Positions 1 to 9,241 of a stretch of 64,000 bases of DNA are shown piece after piece. The notes under the pieces were generated by a model. The model saw only the letters and a list, made by a program, of their open reading frames with translations, made no database searches and had not been told where the DNA came from. How positions within the stretch are numbered: the first letter of the stretch is position 1; each line of letters opens with the position of its first letter. The DNA lies in the NCBI RefSeq assembly GCF_003194625.1, contig NZ_QHKX01000002.1, forward strand, positions 620,001 to 684,000, read 5' to 3'. The translations under genes were made by a program, and so were the position numbers. The stretch is from Nocardioides solisilvae (GTDB lineage: Bacteria > Actinomycetota > Actinomycetes > Propionibacteriales > Nocardioidaceae).

Positions 1-59
1 TCAACCGTCCGCAAGCCGATTCACGGGGGGCGCGGACGGCGGCCCGCCGGGCGTCGGGG

Positions 60-1397
60 TCAGAGCCAGCCGCGGGGGTCGACGGCGCGCCCGTTCGCCA
101 TCACGGTGAAGTGCAGGTGGCAGCCGGTCGACCAGCCCGTGTCGCCGACGTACCCGATGACCTGTCCGCGCTGCACCGAGGCGCCCGGGCCCACGGTGTA
201 GCTCGACGCGTGGTTGTAGACGGTCGCGAGGCCCCGCCCGGCGACCACGCCGTGGTCGAGCACCAGTCGACGTCCGTAGACCGCCGAGGTGTACGACGAC
301 ACGACGCGGCCGTTGGCGCCGGCGTAGAGGGGGGTGCCGCAGTCGGCGGCCCAGTCCTGGCCGTCGTGCAGGCCCCAGTAGCCGTAGATCGGGTGGGTGC
401 GGAAGCCGAAGGGCGACGACAGCACGCCCCCGACCGGGGCGTCGAGGAAGCCGCCGCTGTTCCCCGGCGGGCCGGCCTGGGCCCGGGCCCTGGCGCGCTG
501 CGCCCGCAGCGCCTCGAGGGCGAGGCGGCGCAGCTTGTCGGCGAGGGCCTTCTCCTCCGCCTCGAGCTTGGCCAGCTCGGCCTGGTCGGCGCGACGGGCG
601 GCCGCCGCCTCGACCTGCGCCGTACGACGCTCGCCCACCAGCGCGGCGACCGCCTCCTTGGCCGCCAGGGCCTCGGCCCGGTAGCCCTGCATCTCGACGA
701 GGTGGTCGGCGGCGGCCTGCCGCTTGACCTCCACCTGCGCCTTCGCCTCGGCGACCCGCGCCTCGTGCACCTCGAGCAGGACCTCCGAGGCCTGCAGCTC
801 CTGGTAGACCCGCGCCTCACGGTCGACGATGGCGTCGCGCATCTCGGTCTGGCGGGTCAGGTCGGCCGGGGTGCGGGCGTCGAGCAGGGACGCGAACGCG
901 AGCAGCTCGGGGTCACCCTGCTGGTACATGTCGGCGATCGTGGCCGCCACCTGGCCGCGCTGGGTGGCGCGCTGGGCCTGCCCGGCGGCGAGCTCGGCCT
1001 GGGCCGCCTCGAGCTCGGCGGTCGCGGCGTCCAGCTCGACCTGCATCCGGGCGTCGCGCTCCTCGGCGGTCGCCACCTTGGCCTCGGCGGCGGCCAGGGT
1101 CACCTGCGCGACCCCCAGCTGCTCCCGCGCCGAGGCGAGCGCGGAGGCGGCGCGCTGCATGCGGGTGCTCGAGGCGTGCAGGTCGGTCTCGGCCTGCTCG
1201 ATGCGCCGCTCGACGGTGCGCTTCTTCTTCTTGAGGTCGTCGGCGTCGCCCTGGGCGAAGGGCGAGGCCGCCACCGCGGCGGTGGTGACGTGCGGAACGG
1301 CAGCCGTGCCGACGGCGAGGACGCCCAGGGCGAGCGTGCCGCTGAGGGCGCCCGCGAGCAGCCTGGAGCCGCGCGTGGTACGGGGGAAGTGACGCAC
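60..1397 (-). CDS. Secreted coiled-coil M23 (LytM) peptidoglycan hydrolase
   Basis: Protein of 445 residues. A signal peptide with a hydrophobic core near residues 13-34 is followed by a charged, Ala/Glu/Arg-rich coiled coil at about 55-305. A C-terminal M23 metallopeptidase domain runs from about 325 to 445. Zinc-site motifs are visible: a histidine followed by an aspartate in GLHDGQDW, and the terminal HLHF motif. This is the EnvC/RipC layout, in which the coiled coil contacts FtsX and the LytM domain cuts peptidoglycan cross-links at the septum. It lies 54 bp downstream of ftsX on the same strand, so it is probably co-transcribed with and activated by FtsEX. The FtsEX link is inference from family and position; the hydrolase call is firm. 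Confidence 0.9.
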   Translation of the reverse strand: MRHFPRTTRGSRLLAGALSGTLALGVLAVGTAAVPHVTTAAVAASPFAQGDADDLKKKKRTVERRIEQAETDLHASSTRMQRAASALASAREQLGVAQVTLAAAEAKVATAEERDARMQVELDAATAELEAAQAELAAGQAQRATQRGQVAATIADMYQQGDPELLAFASLLDARTPADLTRQTEMRDAIVDREARVYQELQASEVLLEVHEARVAEAKAQVEVKRQAAADHLVEMQGYRAEALAAKEAVAALVGERRTAQVEAAAARRADQAELAKLEAEEKALADKLRRLALEALRAQRARARAQAGPPGNSGGFLDAPVGGVLSSPFGFRTHPIYGYWGLHDGQDWAADCGTPLYAGANGRVVSSYTSAVYGRRLVLDHGVVAGRGLATVYNHASSYTVGPGASVQRGQVIGYVGDTGWSTGCHLHFTVMANGRAVDPRGWL

Positions 1398-1451
1398 CGT
1401 GAAGCCTTCGACGTTCGGGGAAGTGAACGCGACGACCGTAACCGAGCGGGA

Positions 1452-2363
1452 TCAGACTTTGAGGTATTTGCGCGTCAGCACGAGTGTCGGCAGGAGGGTG
1501 AGCACCGGGCCCAGGAGCGCGATCGCCCCGACGGCGGTCCAGTACTCCCCCGTCCCGATCCACGGCATGAACTTCAGGTCGTCGGCCGTGCGCTCGTGGA
1601 TGCCGAAGTACATGAACGCCCCCAGCGCCCCCGCGGCCAGCACGACGCCGACGAGCGCGGTCACCAGCGCCTCGAGGAGGAAGGGCAGCGCGATGTAGAG
1701 GGTCGAGGCGCCCACCAACCGCATGATGCCGATCTCCTTGCGGCGGGCGAACGCCGCGAGCCGGATCGTGTTGCCGACGAGCAGCAGCGCCGCCAGCACG
1801 AGGAAGGCCGCGGTCCCGAGCGCGCCCCACTTGAGGGCGTTGATCGACCCGTAGATCGGCTTGAGGGTCTCGCGCATGTCCCGGATCCCGGAGACGCCGT
1901 CGAGGCCTCGCACCGCCGAGGTGATCCCCTCGAACTGCTCGGCGTCCTTCAGCTCGATCCAGACCGACTCCGGCATGTCGTCGGCGGTCGCGGCGGGGTT
2001 GGGTCCCTCGAACCGCTCGGGACCGACCAGCTCCTTGACCTTCTCGAAGGCCTCCTCCTTGGTCTCCAGGTGATAGCCAGCGACCTCGGGGTTCTCCTCC
2101 ACGACGGCGACGATGGCGTCCCGCTGCGCGTCGGTGACCTCGCCGGTGCACGCGGCCGAGCTGTCCTCCGCCTTGCAGAGCCAGACCGTGATCTGGAGCT
2201 GGCTGCCCCAGTGGTCCGCCGCCTTGTTGGCCTGCTGGTTGAGCAGGACGCCGAGGCCCACGAGGGTCAGCGACACGAAGAGCGTGAGGATGACCGCCAG
2301 GTGCATCGACAGGTTGCGCCGAAGCCCCTGGCCGAGCTCGGAGAAGACGTAACGCAGCTGCAT
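1452..2363 (-). CDS. ftsX: Cell division protein FtsX
   Basis: Protein of 303 residues with the FtsX topology. There is one N-terminal membrane segment (about 20-42), a large extracytoplasmic domain (about 45-165), then three C-terminal membrane segments within about 175-295. FtsX is the ABC-type permease partner of FtsE. The complex does not transport a solute but relays ATP hydrolysis across the membrane to a periplasmic or cell-wall hydrolase. ftsE is 48 bp upstream and an M23 coiled-coil hydrolase is 54 bp downstream, which is the expected functional trio. Length and topology are normal. Confidence 0.95.
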   Translation of the reverse strand: MQLRYVFSELGQGLRRNLSMHLAVILTLFVSLTLVGLGVLLNQQANKAADHWGSQLQITVWLCKAEDSSAACTGEVTDAQRDAIVAVVEENPEVAGYHLETKEEAFEKVKELVGPERFEGPNPAATADDMPESVWIELKDAEQFEGITSAVRGLDGVSGIRDMRETLKPIYGSINALKWGALGTAAFLVLAALLLVGNTIRLAAFARRKEIGIMRLVGASTLYIALPFLLEALVTALVGVVLAAGALGAFMYFGIHERTADDLKFMPWIGTGEYWTAVGAIALLGPVLTLLPTLVLTRKYLKV

Positions 2364-2411
2364 GGGGGTGTGTTGCCTCTCTGGTTGTCCGCGTCGGCGC
2401 CGGAGGCGCCG

Positions 2412-3101
2412 TCAGGCCTGGGCGCCGTAGACGCCCTGGGACTGGTCACGGATCACCTTGCCGTGCTCCAGCTCGATCACCCGCTTGCGCATCTGGTCGA
2501 CGATGCCGGCGTCGTGGGTCGCCATCACGACCGTGGTGCCCGTGCGGTTGATCCGGTCCAGCAGCTTCATGATGCCGACCGAGGTGGTCGGGTCGAGGTT
2601 GCCGGTGGGCTCGTCGGCGATGAGGATCATCGGCCGGTTGACGAAGGCCCGCGCGACCGCGACCCGTTGCTGCTCACCGCCGGAGAGCTCGTCGGGCATG
2701 CGGTCGCCCTTGCCGTCCAGGCCGACCAGCTCGAGGGTCTCGGGGACCAGCTTCTTGATGTCGGACCGCGAGCGGCCGATCACCTGGAGCGCGAACGCCA
2801 CGTTCTCGCTCACCGTCTTGTTGGGGAGCAGGCGGAAGTCCTGGAAGACGGTGCCGATGTCGCGGCGCAGCCGCGGCACCTTCCAGCTGGCCAGGCGGTT
2901 GATCTCCTTGCCCGCCACGTAGACCCGACCGGAGGTCGCCTTGTACTCCCTCAGCACCAGGCGCAGGAACGTCGTCTTGCCGGAGCCCGACGAGCCGACG
3001 AGGAAGACGAACTCGCCCTTCTCGATGTCGACCGACACCTGGTCGAGGCCCGGGTGGGCATGTCCCGGGTAGGACTTGGTGACCTTCTCGAATCGAATCA
3101 C
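2412..3101 (-). CDS. ftsE: Cell division ATP-binding protein FtsE
   Basis: ABC ATPase of 229 residues, the usual FtsE size. The Walker A motif GSSGSGKT is at about 36-43. The signature [14 protein letters not shown] and Walker B ILIADEP follow, with the D-loop NLDP. Cytoplasmic partner of FtsX, driving septal hydrolase activation during division. It is the first gene of the ftsE-ftsX-M23 set and lies 51 bp from prfB. The protein begins [14 protein letters not shown], typical of actinobacterial FtsE. Confidence 0.96.
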   Translation of the reverse strand: MIRFEKVTKSYPGHAHPGLDQVSVDIEKGEFVFLVGSSGSGKTTFLRLVLREYKATSGRVYVAGKEINRLASWKVPRLRRDIGTVFQDFRLLPNKTVSENVAFALQVIGRSRSDIKKLVPETLELVGLDGKGDRMPDELSGGEQQRVAVARAFVNRPMILIADEPTGNLDPTTSVGIMKLLDRINRTGTTVVMATHDAGIVDQMRKRVIELEHGKVIRDQSQGVYGAQA

Positions 3102-3152
3102 GTGACCCGAGGGTACGCGAGCGCACCAGCCCGGTGCGGGACGTCCGGCGAC

Positions 3153-4271
3153 TCAGTTCTCGTCGGCCCTGTCGGCGCCGCGGCGCCACCGAATCCCGGC
3201 CTCGAGGAAGCCGTCCAGGTCGCCGTCGAAGACGGCGCTGGGGTTGCCGACCTCGTGGCCGGTCCGCAGGTCCTTGACGATCTGGTAGGGGTTGAGCACG
3301 TAGTTGCGCATCTGGTCGCCCCAGCTGGCCTGCACGTCGCCGCGCATCTCGTCGAGGTGCGCCTTCTCCTCGGCCTTCTTGAGCGCCAGCAGCTTGGCCT
3401 TGAGCACGACCATCGCGGAGGCCTTGTTCTGCAGCTGCGACTTCTCGTTCTGGCAGGAGACGACCGTCCCGGTGGGGATGTGCGTCAGCCGGACCGCGGA
3501 GTCGGTGGTGTTGACCGACTGGCCGCCGGGGCCGCCCGAGCGATAGACGTCGACGCGGATCTCCTCGTCGGGGATCTCGATGTCGTCGGTCTGCTCCAGC
3601 ACCGGCACCACCTCCACGGCGGCGAACGACGTCTGGCGGCGACCCTGGTTGTCGAAGGGGCTGATCCGCACGAGGCGGTGGGTGCCGGCCTCGACGGAGA
3701 GGGTGCCGTAGGCGTAGGGGGCGTGGATCGCGAAGGTGGCGGACTTCAGGCCCGCCTCCTCGGCGTAGGAGGTCTCGAAGACCTCGACGGGGTACTTGTG
3801 CTGCTCGGCCCAGCGCGTGTACATCCGCATCAGCATCTCGGCGAAGTCGGCGGCGTCCACGCCACCCGCGCCGGCGCGGATGCTGACGAGCGCCTCGCGG
3901 GCGTCGTACTCCCCGTTGAGGAGGGTGCGGATCTCGAGCGACTCGACGGACTTCTTGATCCGCCCGAGCTCGGCCTCGGCGTCGGCGAGCGCCTCGGCGT
4001 CGCCCTCCTCCTGGGCCAGCTCGACCATGATCTCGAGGTCGTCGATGCGGCCGTTCAGCTCGGTGAACTTGTCGAGCTCGCCCTGCAGCGTGGAGAGGCG
4101 ACCGGTCACGCGCGTGGCGTTCTCCTGGTCGTCCCACAGGTCGGGGGCCGCCACCTGCTCGCCCAGGTCGGCGATCTCGACCTTCATCGCGTCGACGTCG
4201 AGCACCTGCTCGATGGTCCGCATGGTCGCCTGGAGCTGCTTGATCTGTGCGTCGATGTCGGGGCCTGCCAC
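3153..4271 (-). CDS. prfB: Peptide chain release factor 2 (RF2)
   Basis: Recognises UGA/UAA stop codons and triggers peptidyl-tRNA hydrolysis on the ribosome. Visible are the SPF tripeptide of the stop-recognition domain ([10 protein letters not shown]) and the catalytic GGQ in [12 protein letters not shown] chose the GTG at 4271 (VAGPDIDAQ, 372 residues) because it gives the usual RF2 length; the frame stays open upstream to 4364, but the extra 31 residues look non-conserved. There is no in-frame TGA or slippery CUUUGA site near codon 25, so the autoregulatory +1 frameshift known from many bacteria is absent, as is common in actinobacteria. Confidence 0.95.
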   Translation of the reverse strand: MAGPDIDAQIKQLQATMRTIEQVLDVDAMKVEIADLGEQVAAPDLWDDQENATRVTGRLSTLQGELDKFTELNGRIDDLEIMVELAQEEGDAEALADAEAELGRIKKSVESLEIRTLLNGEYDAREALVSIRAGAGGVDAADFAEMLMRMYTRWAEQHKYPVEVFETSYAEEAGLKSATFAIHAPYAYGTLSVEAGTHRLVRISPFDNQGRRQTSFAAVEVVPVLEQTDDIEIPDEEIRVDVYRSGGPGGQSVNTTDSAVRLTHIPTGTVVSCQNEKSQLQNKASAMVVLKAKLLALKKAEEKAHLDEMRGDVQASWGDQMRNYVLNPYQIVKDLRTGHEVGNPSAVFDGDLDGFLEAGIRWRRGADRADEN

Positions 4272-4368
4272 AAGGTGCCACCCTACGGCGCGGCCGGTGC
4301 CGTGTCGAAACCCCTCTGTCGTCTCCCAGGGGGTCCCGACCCGGTCACCGGCGGCGTCCGTCACGGGG

Positions 4369-4416
4369 TGTTGCCTGATGTGCTGCCTGATGTGCTGCCT
4401 GATGTGTTGCCTCGTG
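4369..4416. repeat. 12-bp tandem repeat, four copies
   Basis: Four head-to-tail copies of TGYTGCCTGATG at 4369, 4381, 4393 and 4405; the last copy differs at two positions. It lies between the start of prfB and the stop of the next minus-strand gene (stop at 4422), just outside the coding frame. It looks like a slipped-strand expansion. Confidence 0.85.
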
Positions 4417-4421
4417 GGGTG

Positions 4422-5273
4422 CTACTTGGTGCAGAGCACCTGCACGTCGCCCGCGGCGACCTGGGCGGCGGGGTTCTCCGACGCGTTGAAGCGGAAGAGC
4501 ACCCGGAACGCCCCGGTGATGTCGCTAGTGTGCTCCTTGATGGCGCCGACCGTGAGGTTCTCGAACACCTTGGTGGCGCCGTCCGCCTCGAGCTTGGCCG
4601 TGCCGGTGGCGCCGGTGGCGCTGTTGTCCGTCAGCGCGTAGGTCGCCCGGAGCTTGGTGCACCGGCCGCCCAACGTGTACTCGATGGTGCCCTCACCCGC
4701 GGCCTTGGTCGCGAGGCTGTTGGGGAAGGAGCGGGCGCCGATCGCCACGTAGGCCGGGTCGACGTTCACCTTGGGGCCGTAGGCACGGGACGTCAGGGCG
4801 TCCCAGCGGTAGACGACGACCTTCATCTCGTCGCTGAAGGCCAGCTTGACGCCCTTGCCGGGGCTCTTGCGGATCCGGTAGTAGCGGGTGCCGGGGGCGC
4901 TCGGCTCGTCCTTGAGCACGAACCGGCCGTTGGCACGGACCTTGGCCTTGCCCGACGTCGACCAGCGGGTGTTGCCCTCGAGTCGCTGCTGGAGGATGAC
5001 GCGCTGACCCTTGACCTTGGGCCAGGTGCGGCCGTTGAACCAGAGGGTGTCCTCGCCGACCACGGCGACCTCCTGGTCGACCGAGACCCGCACGGTCGCC
5101 TTCTTCTTCGGCTTGGCCTTGCGGGCGGCGAGGTCACCGGCAGTGGAGGTCACGACCGAGCTGACGGACGTGTCGGACGTGGGGGCGGACGCGCCGCTCG
5201 CCACGGGGGCGGCCACGAGCGTCATGGACGCGAGGGCGGCGGTGGCGGCGGCGCTGAGGATGGTGCGGTTCAT
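4422..5273 (-). CDS. Secreted protein with possible NPCBM-like C-terminal domain
   Basis: Protein of 283 residues. An N-terminal signal peptide has its hydrophobic core at about 8-25 with Ala-X-Ala-type sites near 26-28. A Lys-rich patch (ARKAKPKKKATVRV) sits at about 50-63, then a beta-rich region (65-150) in which an arginine- and tyrosine-rich segment reads like an Ig/bacterial surface fold. The last about 100 residues (NSLATKAAGEG to VQVLCTK) resemble the NPCBM-like carbohydrate-binding fold in their strand pattern and DG-containing turn; this match is by eye. Two cysteines (GGRCTK and VQVLCTK) could form a disulfide. It sits alone between prfB and the CAP-domain gene, with AT-richer DNA upstream (5330-5370) that may hold its promoter. 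Function unknown; a wall- or glycan-associated role is inference. Confidence 0.7.
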   Translation of the reverse strand: MNRTILSAAATAALASMTLVAAPVASGASAPTSDTSVSSVVTSTAGDLAARKAKPKKKATVRVSVDQEVAVVGEDTLWFNGRTWPKVKGQRVILQQRLEGNTRWSTSGKAKVRANGRFVLKDEPSAPGTRYYRIRKSPGKGVKLAFSDEMKVVVYRWDALTSRAYGPKVNVDPAYVAIGARSFPNSLATKAAGEGTIEYTLGGRCTKLRATYALTDNSATGATGTAKLEADGATKVFENLTVGAIKEHTSDITGAFRVLFRFNASENPAAQVAAGDVQVLCTK

Positions 5274-5445
5274 GGAGGTTCTCCCTGTTCGGTTGCAGGC
5301 GTCTCAACCTGCAGGCTCGTCAGTGTGACGGCACCGGACCCCACTTTGTTGTGACCAATTCGAAGTAAGTCGGGACAGCTCGTCGATCCGCCGTGCCCAG
5401 CCGCCGTGACCAGCCGCCGCGCCCAGCCGCCGTCAGCTGCGGCCG

Positions 5446-6018
5446 TCAGCTGCGACCGAGCACCTGCGCGGAGTACCAGCGGCCGTCGCCGCCCTTGACC
5501 GCCCCGATCCCGACGAGCCGGTAGCTGCGGCGCAGGAGGTTGTCGCGGTGACCCGGGGAGTCCATCCAGCCCCCGACCACGGCGCGGCCGCTGGTGAAGC
5601 CGACCGCGACGTTCTCGCCGACCATCCGCATCCCGCAGCGGCTCATCACCGGGCCGAGCGGCTGGTGGTAGATCGTGCCGCTCGCCGCCATCGCCTGCGC
5701 CTGGGCGCGGGCGGCGCGGACCAGGCAGCGGTGGCTGCGCAGGCGCCGGAGGTCGCGCGCCGAGCGCTCGGCGTCGGTGGCGCGCAGCGCCTGCTTCTCG
5801 TAGCGCACCGCCGCGCGCGGCACCCGCCGGGCCCGTACGGTGTCCCCCGCCGGCTCGACGGACGGCCCGGCAGACAACCCGGCCGTCTGCCCGACCAGGG
5901 CACCGCGCGCCCCGTCGGAGGCGACGGGCTGCGCGACGGCTCCCCCCGGGACGAGCAGGGAGGCCGTGACGGCGACGGAGGCGAGCAGGGCGCGGGTGGC
6001 GGGTCCGAGAGGGGACAT
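5446..6018 (-). CDS. Secreted CAP/SCP-domain protein (YkwD-like)
   Basis: Protein of 190 residues with a signal peptide (MSPLGPATRALLASVAV) and a CAP domain in the last about 125 residues. Diagnostic stretches are GENVAVGF, GGWMDSPGHRDNLL and the terminal RWYSAQVLG. The helical segment SHRCLVRAARAQAQAMAASG precedes the first conserved histidine. Bacterial CAP proteins are exported and often associated with the cell wall or spores; the biochemical role is not settled. The downstream DNA (about 5395-5456) is rich in short CAGCCGCCGT-type repeats. Confidence 0.85.
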   Translation of the reverse strand: MSPLGPATRALLASVAVTASLLVPGGAVAQPVASDGARGALVGQTAGLSAGPSVEPAGDTVRARRVPRAAVRYEKQALRATDAERSARDLRRLRSHRCLVRAARAQAQAMAASGTIYHQPLGPVMSRCGMRMVGENVAVGFTSGRAVVGGWMDSPGHRDNLLRRSYRLVGIGAVKGGDGRWYSAQVLGRS

Positions 6019-6126
6019 GCGGAGGCTCCGGGGCGGTACGAGGACGGCGAGGACTGGGGTCTGACGGGTGTGGCACGGGTGCGGGACGGGCGCGGCAGCA
6101 GGACGTCCCGGCCCACGGTAGCCCGG

Positions 6127-7221
6127 TCATTCCCCCGGGTAGGCCAGGCCGATCAGTCTGCGCACCTCGTCGAGGGTCTCCATCACCGCGACCGTCGCCT
6201 CGGGCGGGAGCAGCGGCGAGGCGGTCGACCCCTCGCGCACCAGCCGCTCGAGCTCGCGGGCCTGGTGCTGCATCCCCCGGCCGCCCGCGCGGCCGGTGGC
6301 GAGGCCGTCGTACTCCTCCAGCAGCGTGCCGTCGGAGGCCACGACCCGCAGGGTGGTCGGGTTGTACCAGGTGGGGGCGAGCTCGACCCGGGCCCGCGTC
6401 CCGAGGACGACGGCGTCGTTGCGGCCGGCCACGTCGAGGGCGGTGTGCAGGACGGCCTGCCGGCCGTCGGCGTACCCGAGCAGCACCGAGGTCTGCCGGT
6501 CCACCCCGGTCGGGGTGGGCGTCGACCGCGCGTCGATCGTCTCGGGGACGCCGAGGAGGTCGTGGGCGAAGGAGACCGGGTAGACGCCCAGGTCGAGCAG
6601 CGCGCCGCCGCCCAGCGCGGGGTCCTGCAGCCGGTGGGCCGGGTCGTCGGGGAGCCGCTGGCTGTGGTCGGCGATCACCGTGGTGACCTCGCCGAGGGTG
6701 CCGTCGGCGACGAGCTCGCGGAGCCGGGCCATGTGCGGCAGGAACCGGGTCCACATCGCCTCGAGGGCGACGAGGCCGCGCGCCTCCGCCTCCGCCACGA
6801 CGGCGCGGGCCTGGGCCGCGCTGATCGTGAACGGCTTCTCGACCAGCACGTGCTTGCCGGCGCGCAGCGCCAGCAGCGCGTGCTCGTGGTGGAAGGAGTG
6901 CGGGGTGCCGACGTAGACGGCGTCCACGTGAGGGTCGGCGACGAGCGCCTCGTAGCCGGCGTGGGCGGTCGGTGCGTCCAGCCCGTTGTCCAGCCCGTTG
7001 TCCAGCCCGTCAGCCTCCTGCTCCGCGACGAGCTCGGCGACAAACCGCTGGGCGGTGGCGAGGTCGCGGGAGCCGACCGCCTGCACACGGCCCCCGTCGA
7101 GCAGGAGGTCGCGCGCGAAGCGCCGCGAGATGCCGCCTGCCCCCAGGATCGCCCAGCGCAGCCGGGGCCCGTCCGTGCCCGTGCTCGCGCCTGTCCCCGT
7201 GCCCGTCTGAGCGCCTGTCAT
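6127..7221 (-). CDS. Gfo/Idh/MocA-family NAD(P)-dependent oxidoreductase
   Basis: An N-terminal Rossmann fold carries the glycine motif ILGAGGISRRF. The catalytic-type motif VEKPFTISAAQA, with the EKP lysine, and the C-terminal beta-sheet domain of the family are both present. Such enzymes oxidise or reduce sugars, inositols or dihydrodiols; the substrate cannot be read here. The ATG at 7221 is preferred, since an alternative GTG at 7242 adds seven residues and neither has a clear Shine-Dalgarno. The surface loop around residue 70 contains a three-fold DNGL repeat from a 12-bp tandem duplication. Confidence 0.9.
   Translation of the reverse strand: MTGAQTGTGTGASTGTDGPRLRWAILGAGGISRRFARDLLLDGGRVQAVGSRDLATAQRFVAELVAEQEADGLDNGLDNGLDAPTAHAGYEALVADPHVDAVYVGTPHSFHHEHALLALRAGKHVLVEKPFTISAAQARAVVAEAEARGLVALEAMWTRFLPHMARLRELVADGTLGEVTTVIADHSQRLPDDPAHRLQDPALGGGALLDLGVYPVSFAHDLLGVPETIDARSTPTPTGVDRQTSVLLGYADGRQAVLHTALDVAGRNDAVVLGTRARVELAPTWYNPTTLRVVASDGTLLEEYDGLATGRAGGRGMQHQARELERLVREGSTASPLLPPEATVAVMETLDEVRRLIGLAYPGE
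6976..7011. repeat. 12-bp in-frame tandem repeat in oxidoreductase gene
   Basis: Three copies of GTCCAGCCCGTY at 6976, 6988 and 7000. They encode DNGL repeats in the minus-strand oxidoreductase. The unit length keeps frame, so copy number could vary without inactivating the gene. Confidence 0.85.
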
Positions 7222-7284
7222 GGCGACACGGTACGGCGTCACCCCGGCCGTCGCCGCCAGCCTGTCAGCCGCCGTCGGCCGCCG

Positions 7285-8091
7285 TCAGCCGCGGGGGTCA
7301 CCCAGCAGGCCGTCGACGTCGGGGAGGTCGGCGAACGAGGTGAAGTCGCCGTCCGCGATCTGCTGGGCGGTCCGCAGGAAGCTCCGCCAGGCCGTGCGGG
7401 CCAGCGTGCCGCCCACGCTGATCCGGCGCACGCCGAGCCCGGCCGCCTCCTGCACGGTGGTGAACGGCGCGTTGACCAGCAGGTTGAGCGGCTTGGGGGC
7501 CACGGCGGCCACCAGGGTGGAGACGTGGTCGAGGCTGCTGATCCGCGGGGCGTAGAGGCAGTCGGCCCCGGCCTCGGCGTAGGCCTGGAGCCGGCGGACG
7601 GTCTCGTCGATGTCGGGCCGCCCGACGACGAACCCCTCCGCGCGGCCGGTGAGCAGCACCCCGGTCCCGCTCTCGTCGATCGCGCGTCGGGCGGCGGCGA
7701 TCCGCGCCACCGACAGGTCGAGGTCGAGGAGCGGATGGTCGGGGTCGTGGGAAGCGTCCTCGATCGAGAGCCCGGCGATGCCGGTGCCCACGGCACGGGT
7801 CACGTGGGCTGCGACCTGCTCCGGGTCGACCGCGTAGCCGCCCTCGAGGTCGGCGTTGACCGGCACCCGCACGGCCGCGGCGATCGCGGCCAGGTGCGCG
7901 AGCGCCTCCTCGAGCGTCAGCGTGCCGTCGGGCTTGCCGAGGGTCCAGGCAAGGCCCGCGCTGGTGGTGGCGAGGGCCCGGAAGCCCATCCGTTCCAGGG
8001 CGCGGGCGCTGCCGACGTCCCAGGGGTTCGGCATCACGAAGCACCCCGCGGCGTGCAGGCGGTGGAACTCGCGGACCGCGTCGTCGGTCAT
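7285..8091 (-). CDS. Isocitrate lyase/PEP mutase family enzyme
   Basis: Protein of 268 residues with the (beta/alpha)8 fold of the ICL/PEPM superfamily. Recognisable pieces are the N-terminal MPNPWDVGSARALE, the metal/substrate region NADLEGGYA, GLSIEDA and LTGRAEGF. The catalytic-loop cysteine motif of isocitrate lyase (KKCGH) is missing. Related enzymes are phosphonomutases, oxaloacetate decarboxylases or 2-methylisocitrate-lyase-like C-C lyases; the substrate is unknown. It is 64 bp from the start of the Gfo/Idh gene on the same strand and may be its operon partner. Confidence 0.85.
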   Translation of the reverse strand: MTDDAVREFHRLHAAGCFVMPNPWDVGSARALERMGFRALATTSAGLAWTLGKPDGTLTLEEALAHLAAIAAAVRVPVNADLEGGYAVDPEQVAAHVTRAVGTGIAGLSIEDASHDPDHPLLDLDLSVARIAAARRAIDESGTGVLLTGRAEGFVVGRPDIDETVRRLQAYAEAGADCLYAPRISSLDHVSTLVAAVAPKPLNLLVNAPFTTVQEAAGLGVRRISVGGTLARTAWRSFLRTAQQIADGDFTSFADLPDVDGLLGDPRG

Positions 8092-8129
8092 CGATCACCG
8101 TCCCTGCTGTGTCGTCCGGCCCGGCCCAC

Positions 8130-8768
8130 TCACCCGGTCGGGACCCACCCACCAGTGGAGCACCCGGGGCGCGACCGGGTCCATACCGCGAATGGGCCCG
8201 ACCACCCGGGCGCCCACCCGCTTCGACCCGCCGCGTGCGCCCACCCGCCCGCGGCCACCGACGGGTCCGGCGTCACCCGGCGCTGGACCGTCACCGCCGC
8301 GGCGCCGCTGGCACTGACGAGCGGCGGTTCGGTCAGCCACGGGACGGCGAGCGGGAGGTCGAGGGGAGCGGTGAGCCGCACCCGGACCAGGCCGGCGTCG
8401 GTGTCGACGTGCACGGCGTGGGACAGACCCGGGTAGCGGGCGCGGGCCCCGACCCGGTCGAGGTACTCCCCCACCGCCGCGTGCACCGCGCTGGTCTCCT
8501 GGAGCAGCCGCTCGTCGGGGACCCCCTGCTGGTAGGCCCCGACCGAACCGAGGTCGGCCCCCTGCAGCGCGGCACCGTCGGCCAGCGTGTCGAGCCCCTG
8601 CCGTTGCAGGTAGGCCGCCGACGCGTCCACCACGACCGCGACCGCCAGGAGCAGGACAGCCGCGAAGCCGACGATCAGCAGGGACACCTGGCCCCGCTGG
8701 TCGCTCGCGCGACCAGGGTCCCGCCCTGCCTGACGCGACGCCACCAGCCATCCCACCCGCCGCCCCAT
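8130..8768 (-). CDS. TadG-like pilus-assembly protein
   Basis: Protein of 212 residues that begins MGRRVGWLVASRQ. A prepilin-like N-terminus reads QRGQVSLLIVGFAAVLLLAVAVVV, then DASAAYLQRQGLDTLADGAALQGA, the typical TadG/Tad-domain sequence. The remainder is an extracytoplasmic beta-rich region. The start ATG overlaps the stop of the preceding tadE-like gene by one base (TGATG), indicating translational coupling. It is the last gene of the tad operon and is probably a minor pilin or anchor of the Flp pilus. Confidence 0.8.
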   Translation of the reverse strand: MGRRVGWLVASRQAGRDPGRASDQRGQVSLLIVGFAAVLLLAVAVVVDASAAYLQRQGLDTLADGAALQGADLGSVGAYQQGVPDERLLQETSAVHAAVGEYLDRVGARARYPGLSHAVHVDTDAGLVRVRLTAPLDLPLAVPWLTEPPLVSASGAAAVTVQRRVTPDPSVAAGGWAHAAGRSGWAPGWSGPFAVWTRSRPGCSTGGWVPTG

Positions 8769-9241
8769 CAGCCGCCCGCCTGCACGTACTGCCCCACCGG
8801 CACGGTGTGGCTGGCCTCGAGCCGGAACCGGGACTGCTCCGTCGTGAGCAGGTCGGGGACCGCCGGCAGGTCGACCCCCGAGACGACCTCGACGGTGATG
8901 ACGGACGTGCCCTCGAGGCAGCGTCCGGGCCCGTTGCTGCACCGGACGGTGACCTCCGCGCGCATCCCCGCCGAGCCCTGGTCGTCGAGGGTCTGCTGGG
9001 CGACGGCCCGGGCCCGGCGCAGGGCTGTCTCCTCGTCGGGAGAGACGGCGTAGGCGCGCCCCGCCGCCCGAGCGGCCGCACTGACCGCGAAGGCGCCGCG
9101 CTGGACCTCGAAGACCGACACCACGATCCAGACCAGCGGGACCAGCAGCAGGATCCCCAGCCACACGAACTCCACGAGGGCGTTGCCGCGCTCGTCCCGC
9201 CTGTGCTTCTCCCGCCTGCGCTCGCCCTGCCCGCGGGTCAC
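8768..9241 (-). CDS. TadE-like minor pseudopilin (second copy)
   Basis: Protein of 157 residues. A basic leader of about 20 residues precedes RGNALVEFVWLGILLLVPLVWIV, the TadE-type segment with Glu at position 5 of the mature pilin and one hydrophobic helix. A pair of cysteines lies in the exported part (VRCSNGPGRC). The GTG start at 9241 overlaps the upstream stop by four bases (GTGA). Part of the Tad pilus operon; probably processed by a prepilin peptidase encoded elsewhere. Confidence 0.82.
   Translation of the reverse strand: MTRGQGERRREKHRRDERGNALVEFVWLGILLLVPLVWIVVSVFEVQRGAFAVSAAARAAGRAYAVSPDEETALRRARAVAQQTLDDQGSAGMRAEVTVRCSNGPGRCLEGTSVITVEVVSGVDLPAVPDLLTTEQSRFRLEASHTVPVGQYVQAGG

Noticed and set aside
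1..59. Possible coding sequence before the M23 gene stop
   Set aside because: Only 59 bases; smpB often follows ftsX and the M23 gene in relatives, but no start or recognisable peptide is visible here.
3153..4364. Programmed +1 frameshift in prfB
   Set aside because: No in-frame TGA or slippery site near the start; the 372-residue frame from the GTG at 4271 is complete.
5294..5313. Inverted repeat TGCAGG-N8-CCTGCA upstream of the secreted protein at 4422
   Set aside because: Short arms and a single occurrence; could be an operator, but evidence is too thin to list as a feature.
111..5354. Very long open frame on the plus strand opposite the M23, ftsX, ftsE and prfB genes
   Set aside because: It is the antisense shadow of well-conserved genes; composition is Val/Gly/Arg/Asp-rich with no domain. 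Such frames are normal in very GC-rich DNA.
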